64,000 bases of DNA. Source: Typhlomys cinereus (Eukaryota; Chordata; Mammalia; Rodentia; Platacanthomyidae). A program made the position numbers and the translations under genes. This document shows, in pieces, positions 56,269 to 64,000 of the stretch (position 1 is the first letter of the stretch; each line of letters starts with the position of its first letter). The stretch covers positions 6,564,584 to 6,628,583 of the forward strand of contig JALPQD010000005.1 in assembly GCA_023101885.1 (NCBI GenBank), given 5' to 3'. The notes below the pieces were generated by a model that worked only from the letters and a program-made list of their open reading frames with translations, searched no databases and was not told the DNA's origin.

Positions 56269-58925
56269 CTGTTTGGGAGGATGTGGAAGATTAAAACCCG
56301 TCCAACTGTTCTTCCATCCTTAGGGAAAGTGGGTACATTTAAATGTAAGCCATTTGCCGCTGCGTGACATAAACGAGGCATATTAGTTTGCGCGGGTCCT
56401 GTGGCTGGATGTGCAGGTGGCTTTTGTGACAGTCATTGATTAACATCTCCTCAGTGAGTCCTTCGAGTGTGTCTATGGGAATGTGTGGTTGTGAGCCTGG
56501 AGGTGACATGCGTGGGGGTGGTTCTCTTTAAGATCTGAGCAGCTACGCTGTGCTGGAGATAGAGAAAGTGTGCAGAACCTCTAGTATGTAAAAAGATAGG
56601 AGCCAACATATTATATAAATTGGGAAGAAATACAACCTAAAGTTGCTTTCGGCATAGGGACACACTGTATCTGGCATAGGGACACACTTACTGTAGAAAG
56701 CAGCTGTCTTGTGTACTACAGCCTCTGGTTTCTCTAAGACTCAAAGAAAGCACCTCTCTTGAAACACAGGGATTTCCTCACACTAAAAAAGAAAAGTGTC
56801 TCATTTAAAAATAATATGTCAGGAAACAGGATGTGAAAAGACTTACATATAGGTTTTAAATCTCTCAGCATTTACTGTGCAGGAGACGTGCATCGTTGAT
56901 TTGTTGATAGAGCAGTGCTGAATCTTGCAGCAATTTCACCAACTGGCAACACATCGCCTCCTGGTTGTTCAGCTTTGTAAAGGGGCTGGTCCATCTACCA
57001 AGGGAGACAAGAGGGGAGGATGTGGCCACATCCTCGGGAGTTAACAGCCTACACCACGTACATTTTTCTAGAAACCTTTTATAACCCCAAGAGAGAAGAA
57101 ATGGAGAATTCAGAAGGAATTCAGCGCCCTCAATTCTGAATTGCTCCCCATTTTACGACCTGGGACATCTTCCTGCCTTTGAATTTGTTGGATTATCACT
57201 CTTAGAATCAGTTCCTCTTTTGGCATGTCAGTTTAGTGAATATCTACTGCTGTTTTGAGAAAAGTCAGACATGATTATAATTATCAAGGGAAAATGAATA
57301 TGCATAAAATTTAAGAAGAAAGAATCCTTTCTGGTCTAATTTCTGTTTTCTTGTTTGTATGTGTGCAGGTTTTCATATTGTCTTGTTTCCTTTTGTTTGG
57401 TCTTTGAGGTACTCATCATTTTCAGCAGGTCTGTGAGTCTTCATGTACTCTTTCTTCTGGTAATTTGATGTAGTTTCCAGGCCCTAATAATGATGTCTAT
57501 GTAGATGAGACCCAATTACTTGTATCTCATTTTGAATTTTCATGCACATTCTGATATGTTATTTCAACAGAAGTCTATTCATCTATTGGTTTGTGTTTCA
57601 GACATGTGGTGTAGCTCTTTCTATTTATCTCAGACTTGGTATGTTCAAGTCCCTATGTTGAGTAATGTAACTGCTTAGATTGTCAATGTATTTTCCTGAC
57701 CCTTCTTCCCCCCCCCTTTCAAATGTACACACTGCTGAAATAATGTCTTTCTCAAACTTTCTACACAAAACTTTCATTAATTTGTACTGTCAAATTATAA
57801 TTCAGACCCTGATATAGTTCCATTGTGTAGTTTACCTTGTGCAAATATCTTTGGTGCTTTTTGTCTCATAGGCAGTATAAACAGTCTGGCTTTCATACAC
57901 TCCTCTTGAGTGTGTAGCATCTGCCTAATTTTCTTCATATGTGGCCTAGTGGAGAGCCTTGTAGATTACAGAAACTTAATCAATATTGAGAGAATGATTT
58001 CCTTACTGTATCACTTTCAGGGGTTTGGTTGTCCCTGGATGTAACCAAGTAGCCTGTTAGTTGATGGTCAATATCTCGATTTGTCCAGAGCCTTAAGAAG
58101 AAAGGAAGTCATTTCCTATGCATCTTTCATGCCACCTCTCAGCTCCCCCTGGCTGAAGAAGAAAGTGAAATTGGTTTGACATGAAAAATCTTGTGTGCTG
58201 CTTCTAAACAACTTAATAACCTCCAGGATTTTACAAATTGATCTTTTCCTTAATGAATTGCCCTAGAAACTTTCAGGTTTGAGAGTCAGACTAACTGCTC
58301 CATAATTCATGAGTTACGACTGGCACTCTTCTTGTAATGCAGGATGAACTGATTAATTTTTTGGACATTTTGGCAAATCTGATCCGGATGACTAAGTCCC
58401 TGGCCTGTTTTAAATCTTATTTCTCAAGTCCTCTGGTAGGAATTATATTATGTGTCTGACAACAGTAGCCTTTGTAATGAGAACTGAAACAAAACAGGCA
58501 TTAGGCATGTCTGTGTTATCCAACCATTATTCATTTCTCTTCTTGCTGTGGGATAAGTGTCTACCCTTTATTTGGACTGTAGTTGAAATATGTTTCCTGG
58601 TTACAAAATGTTACATCCTTCTTGCTCAGCCCATCTTGTGTATTGCCAGCATATGCAAAGTTTGTGGTTTTGGATGATAGAATTTGGATTCATTTGTTCT
58701 TTGAAGGTTAAAGTTTGGGGATTATTTATGAGAGCAACACACCGCACAAGTGTGACCTTTAGCTTGCTCATGAAGAACAACTGTTTCTTCATCTTCCTCA
58801 GTATACCACGAGAGCGCCTGAGAAACTTGCGATGCAGTCAAAATAGACTAATGGACAGTAGTTGGAAACATTTTCTTCTTGCCTGGGGACTAAGGTCCCA
58901 ACAACTTTAAGGGATTTATTTCTTT
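56269..58925. other. Unique DNA, repeat-poor
   Basis: About 2.6 kb without a recognisable transposon. 57330-57700 is T-rich. Frames at 58450-58910 overlap and lack motifs. Could include conserved non-coding sequence, but nothing supports a gene. Confidence 0.4.
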
Positions 58926-58929
58926 TCTA

Positions 58930-59059
58930 TCTTTTTTATAATAAATATTTATTGACATCGTATCATGTGCTGGACTAGACACTCTGTCAGAAGAATATAA
59001 AGAGGATTAAGAACTCATCTCTGTCCTGGGAGAAATCATTCTGGTGGAAGGAGACAGTT

Positions 59060-59060
<1 letters not shown>
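58930..59060 (+). mobile_element. Ancient mammalian repeat (MIR/L2 age)
   Basis: taataaatatttattgacat cgtatcatgtgctggactag and ctctgtcctgggag match the same mammal-wide family as 17265. Confidence 0.5.
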
Positions 59061-59063
<3 letters not shown>

Positions 59064-59110
<47 letters not shown>

Positions 59111-59132
59111 TTATAATTATAATTATATATAT
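59064..59132. repeat. (AT)n microsatellite
   Basis: Pure (AT)n to about 59106, then imperfect TTTATTTA/AATTATA. Confidence 0.95.
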
Positions 59133-59149
59133 GTAACTAATGTTTTAGA

Positions 59150-59842
59150 ATCAAACATGAACAGCTTCTTAAGAGATTAGAGAATAGACACTTGAACCAG
59201 ATTTTCATTTTTTAATAACATACAAGACAGAGGGTCATACACTAAGAGGTTAGGTATTACAAAAAGAGAGACTGAGCATTTAGCCATAGACAGGACATCC
59301 AAAATCCCCATTCCCACGCCATCTCAAGACTCATGGAACCTTTCCAAAGAGGGGACAGTGAAAATGCAAGAGCCTGAAGGCGGAGAATCGCACTTCCAGA
59401 CAGCATCCTCTGATTGTGGCAGTGCTGCTGACCCAAGAACATGCTGCAGTGACATCCACCGCCACTAAATCTGCACAGTACTTGGCCCATCCACGTTTCA
59501 CCACGGGTGAAGGAAGATCTCTAGATACACTACACCACCCTGAAAGACTGTTGAAGACTAATGCCGGACCCTAGAAGGGGCGCTTCCTTGTGCAGTGATC
59601 TATACTTTGATTAGTCATTCATGCTCCAGCAAGCAACTGCCCAGGCAAGTGCTAGTGCAGACATCCCAAATGAAACCCAGTGGGCCCTACATTAAATAGG
59701 CATGCAAGTAGGAGGAAGACAGGCTCCAAGACAAAGCATATGAAGTGGACAGGATAGAGTATGACAATGGGTGGCAAGAGGTGAAAACACACAGATTCAT
59801 TGTATTTATAATCTAAGCTTCAATGATAAAAAAATTAAAAGA
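59150..59842 (+). mobile_element. Possible poly(A)-ended rodent retroposon
   Basis: The run ataggcatgcaagtaggagg, gacaggctccaagacaaag and cacagattcattgtatttat ends in an A-rich string (59829-59841), like the end of a dispersed rodent element. No TSD found. Frames inside lack motifs. Confidence 0.35.
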
Positions 59843-60470
59843 CGAGACAGAAGCATGAGATTGAAAAAGAGAATAATGTTATGATAGGGAAAGACTAGTA
59901 ATTTCTAGAAGGATCATGTTATATTCTAGAAACCCAGATCTAATGAAGAAAAGCAGTTGGCCTTTAAAGATATGTACTGATTATTGTTACTTATCTTATA
60001 TATAGTAATGATCCAAGACATGCTTTTGTTAAATTTTGGCAGAATTGCTATATATAATCACTATCGTTTTCTCTGTCCATGGCTCATTTTTGAAATTCAG
60101 CCCAAACTTCTGTCATTAAAGGAAGTTCACACTTATTTGTCAGCTGCTTGTGTAGCAACATTCAAATAATCTTAAGGTATATTTGGCAGTTTGTGGGATG
60201 CAAACTTTCTGTTATGATTAAAGCAGAATCATGTTTAATATAAGAACTTATGAAACTTTGGGCCCTGTAGAGTTTCTGGTAAGAGTGGCAGTGGACTCAA
60301 CACAGCTGAGGACCTTGTGCCTGGAGAATGTCTGAAATGTTAATTTATGGTGGTGATGTCTCAAACTGGTAATATGGAGGGCTTCTGAGACAATATAGAG
60401 GGCTTTTTTTAGAACTTAAGTTCTTCTGTCTTTAGGTTACTAGAACAATTTGTTACAGACTGGGTGTCTC

Positions 60471-60473
<3 letters not shown>
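59843..60473. other. AT-rich unique DNA
   Basis: No supported feature. Confidence 0.4.

Positions 60474-60526
<53 letters not shown>
60474..60526. repeat. (AT)n microsatellite
   Basis: Pure AT run of about 52 bp. Confidence 0.95.
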
Positions 60527-60530
<4 letters not shown>

Positions 60531-60744
60531 CTGGAGAATGAGAGGTGCTAGTAGGTTTGATGCATGGTGAGGGTTTGTGATCTTGTTATAAAATAATTTG
60601 GCAGAAGAGTAAAGAGTCACCTTTTATAAGGAATTGATCCCATTCATTCCTAATCAACTTCTGAAGACTCCGGATTTCAGTATCTAGATTGTAGGGGATA
60701 AGTTTCACTTCTGTAGTGGTTTGAAAGACAGATGCATGTTAGGG

Positions 60745-61107
60745 TCTTGCTTTCTTTTCTGTTACTTGACAAAGCACCCTGACAAATGCAGCATAAGGAA
60801 GACAGGGCTTATACTGACAATTCAAAGTACAGCCCATCATGGTGTGGAAGCCAAGAAAGCAGGAGCTCAAAGCTGCTTGCCACATCCCATCCATACTTAG
60901 CAACGAGCAGAGAGAAAGAAATGAATGCAAGCCAGTGCTGTTTATTCTCTGTTTTATACAGTCCAGGAACCTCAGCTGAAGAATAGTCTCACCCGCTGTT
61001 AAGATGCGTCATCTCAAATCAATCACTATATCATTAAGACACTCCTTCACAGATGTGGACAGAGGCCACCTTTAAGTGTCAAGTTTACAATAAACATTAA
61101 CCATCAC
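60745..61107 (-). mobile_element. LTR, type B, antisense
   Basis: gaagacagggcttatactga caattc, cccatcatggtgtggaagcc, ttatacagtccaggaacctc and the end gtgtcaagtttacaataaac attaaccatcac are the reverse of the type B LTR; the end mirrors tgtgatggttaa. Confidence 0.7.
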
Positions 61108-61564
61108 TGTTAATTTCCTTGCCCTTTCATAGTACTTTATAGGATGAACACAAACAGTTTCTCTAACCAAAAGGTCTCTGCCTTTTTACATAAGAAATCA
61201 TGAGTTTCATATGCATTAAAGGAGGATCTTGACTTTCAGGGTATATTTGAATAGCCTGTGTGTTCATATGAGAACTGGAGTATATTATGGTGGTAGGGGG
61301 GTGAGCAGTAATAAAACGTGCAAAGGGAAAAACAAACACAGAGTCTACTTTAAGGTCTCGTATCCAAATGGTCCACAATGAATAAAATGCATTAAATGCA
61401 TTAAAAAATCTAGAAAAATGACATTATGCTTGACCAGAAAAAAGTGGAAGGGATTTTTCAGGCAAAGACATTGATCATCTTGATGTCGAGGGGTGGTAAA
61501 CTTTGTAATGATTAGTGGAGGCCAGTACAACTAGAATTGTGGTGAAAATGATTGTTCTTGGTTA
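61108..61564. other. Unique DNA
   Basis: No supported feature. Confidence 0.4.
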
Positions 61565-61645
61565 TAGTGCTTCTGTCATGGGGGATTGAGCACAGAGTCT
61601 TCTACTTGATAAGCAGGTACTCTAGCATGCAGTCACACTCACATA
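61565..61645 (-). mobile_element. ID-like SINE fragment, antisense
   Basis: gggggattgagcacagagtc ttctacttgataagcaggta ctctagcatgc resembles the reversed tRNA-like ID head. Confidence 0.4.
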
Positions 61646-63414
61646 CTACAACTATGATAAAGTGGGATGCAATCTGTTGAATTATGTCCAAAGACCTAAG
61701 TATAAGACATAGAATTCAAGGATGTAGAAAATTGACTTAAATTCTAGCTTTCTTATTTGTTGAATGAGAAAGTTCAATTTTATGTTCTTTGAAATGTCTC
61801 TTTACTTACTCTCTGTGAAGGTGGAAATGTTTAGTGTGGGGAGCTGGCTTCTCCCCACCCCCCTTCTGGGATAGTACAGTCATTCTGTTGTCAGTTTGGA
61901 ATACAGATTACTTTTGCCCCATAGCCATGGCTTAACTGAGCAGAACAGCAATATGGTAATAACTAAGTCTATGGTCATAGTAGTGAACTAGAAGGAGGAA
62001 AAGGAGGGTCGCAGGATTGATCTTGGCCTAGATTCCAGCCATTGCTTTCTTTTGTCTTTCTCCCAGCTTCAAGTCATCATAGAGATGCTAAAGTATAGGA
62101 AGTAGAAAGCGAATCAAAAGTGTAGCTCCATGATAAAACTTCCATTAGATCATCATCCACCAAGGAGGCAGAATTTCATGCTGGTGAAGCTATTTTGGGG
62201 TCACCTCTGCCTCTGTAAGTAACTCCTCACATGTGCTCTTCAAGTAAATACACTCAATGAACACTCATTGGTTCACCAATGTGGTCTTTGGTGGAATTCT
62301 TATACTATTAACCTGTTAACAGTACTTATTTCTACAAAAGAGTAGTGGAAAATTTCGAACAGGGAGATTGACTTATGTTTGAATAATTACACTAATTAGA
62401 TAATTAAACCTAGTGCCTAGTTCAGCAAACAAACTAAACTCAGTGCAAACATTCAAATTGTAACATTTGGAAATCACCAATGAACTTCTAATTAGAGGTA
62501 TATGAAGTATATCAACTGGTCTTTACCGGGGACTTTCTATTGGAATGGTCCAAATAAGGCAAGCTGTCTACTCCTGTCAATCAAGTGTGTTCCATGTTTG
62601 CTCTCTAAAAGCCCTCTCCTGAAACTGTCTCCTGGAGCTCAAGGCTGACTGAATCTTGGGTTGTCTACTCCAGGAAACTTTCCCTCCCCACCTGTTCAGA
62701 TGTGCTAAAAATCTTAATTTACCTCGGTTTATCCATCAATGGATGATGTAGGAGGAGATGGGAACACTCCTACTTGAGCTGCAATAACCTCATCTAGGCC
62801 TCGCTATGTCCCCACCTCTTTGCTAGGTGGTTCTCAGAGTTCCTAAGTGAGCTGCCTTTGAAACGGTGATCTTGCATGTCCAGAACAGAAGAGGAGATTA
62901 AACCGAACTCAGAGGGAAAAAATTAGTTGCTAGATAGAAACAATATCCACATGGGTGTAATTCTTGAACTTCCTCCCAGTTTTTCTCCACACGATCTACC
63001 CTTTCATTTAGTTATTATATTTCAGATGGGGGAAAGGGGGGCTTTAAACAAATCCATTTTAACTATGGGCATAAGTCAATTATCTTTGTAAAATTCACTT
63101 GCATTTTACTCCTTGAGTGCTGAAATGAAATGCAAGAATAAATTTATCGTCCTTGAGAGAAGTGACTAGTCTTTTTTAGACCCATACTCGTTCATTTATT
63201 TTTGGTCCTCAGAGAGGCTACCCGAGAGAAATTGCATCTAAAGGGAGACAGGAGTGTGTTGGAGGACGAAGGGTAGAGCTGGTTTAAATGAGGATTTCCA
63301 GGCACTTGTGCGTTATCTAGAATGAGTAGGAAGCTGTTTTTCCTGGAAAACTTTCTCAGCAACATTGACTTCTTCCTGGTTCCTATTATTTCTTGTGCAA
63401 TGGAAACTGACAGT
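61646..63414. other. Unique DNA, repeat-poor
   Basis: No recognisable transposon, gene or long frame over about 1.8 kb. Confidence 0.4.

Positions 63415-63452
<38 letters not shown>
63415..63452. repeat. (GT)n microsatellite
   Basis: Pure GT run. Confidence 0.95.
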
Positions 63453-63454
<2 letters not shown>

Positions 63455-64000
63455 ATGTTCAGGTATGTGGGTATCCAAAAGCCTTTCCATCTAATCTAGT
63501 CGCCATGGGGAAGGGACCTTCCACAGAAAGCCCTTATCCTCGAACCAAGTTAATGACAACAAGCAATTAAGCATTTCTACGGTGGGTAGTATTCTGTGTC
63601 TGATAGCTATTATTAAACTTATTGAGTGTTTGAAGGGATTTATCTCTTGGTGTCTCTCTTTGCCTTTGGCTCAATAGGGCAATGAAATCGGAATTGCAAG
63701 CCTGAGACAACATGGGATCTCGCCACAGAATGAAAGATGTTACCAATTTAGCTTGCCGACCACTTCAAAGTCAAGAGCAGGAACAGATGGGCTGGCATTG
63801 GGAAACTCTTCTATGTGCTTAAATGAAAATAACTTATAAAATAACAAAGATGGAGAATCGAGTTAAAAAATCAAGCAAATACATTTCAAGGTCTAGGTTT
63901 ATACTGGGGCATTTTCTAGACAATGAAAGACATATCTGATGTAGGATAAAGATATACTTCTGAGAGCTGCCTTTGTATTGATGAGCAATGGAATTCAAAA
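63453..64000. other. Unique DNA to the window end
   Basis: No supported feature. Confidence 0.4.

Overview
This window is mammalian nuclear chromosomal DNA, almost certainly from a rodent. It is AT-rich and intergenic or deep-intronic. I find no cellular protein-coding gene, tRNA, rRNA, CRISPR array, operon or prokaryotic signal. The rodent assignment rests on B4/ID-like, B3-like and B1-like SINEs, rodent-type MaLR/ERVL LTRs and many (CA)n, (CT)n and (TTCC)n microsatellites. A CpG-rich SINE that I do not recognise from mouse or rat suggests a lineage outside Mus and Rattus; the species cannot be named from the sequence.

Layout. 1-9.7 kb: SINEs, LTRs, an old sense L1 3' end split by a young SINE, a long alternating purine-pyrimidine CA tract, and the first of three copies of a G-rich, poly(A)-tailed retroposon. 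9.7-18 kb: sparse repeats, a possible ERV1-like LTR and unique DNA. 18-21 kb: LTRs, one inserted in another. 23-26 kb: a local direct duplication next to a hAT-like fossil, then a MaLR-like internal remnant and LTR. 27-36 kb: SINEs (including a second young SINE flanked by 15-bp target-site duplications, TSDs) and LTRs. 39.8-44.3 kb: the most gene-like object, a 5'-truncated endogenous retrovirus of the ERV-L group with protease, RT, RNase H, integrase and a dUTPase-like tail in one frame, broken by four stop codons and an out-of-frame segment, with a 3' LTR and no env. 47.6-49.8 kb: a near-complete non-coding MaLR-like element whose 5' LTR holds a second LTR. 49.9-53.5 kb: one old antisense L1 fragment split by four younger insertions, two of them the G-rich retroposon. 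54-64 kb: mostly unique DNA with a few SINEs, one LTR, MIR-age fossils and microsatellites; some CpG-retaining stretches are candidate conserved elements.

Nothing here looks like a new cellular system. The most useful content is the record of mobile elements: exact TSDs, nesting order, a CpG-rich SINE lineage with older relatives in the same window, and a retroposon copy with a possible 3' transduction. Names of repeat families are from recognition by eye; boundaries given as exact are those fixed by a TSD, others are good to about 10-30 bases.
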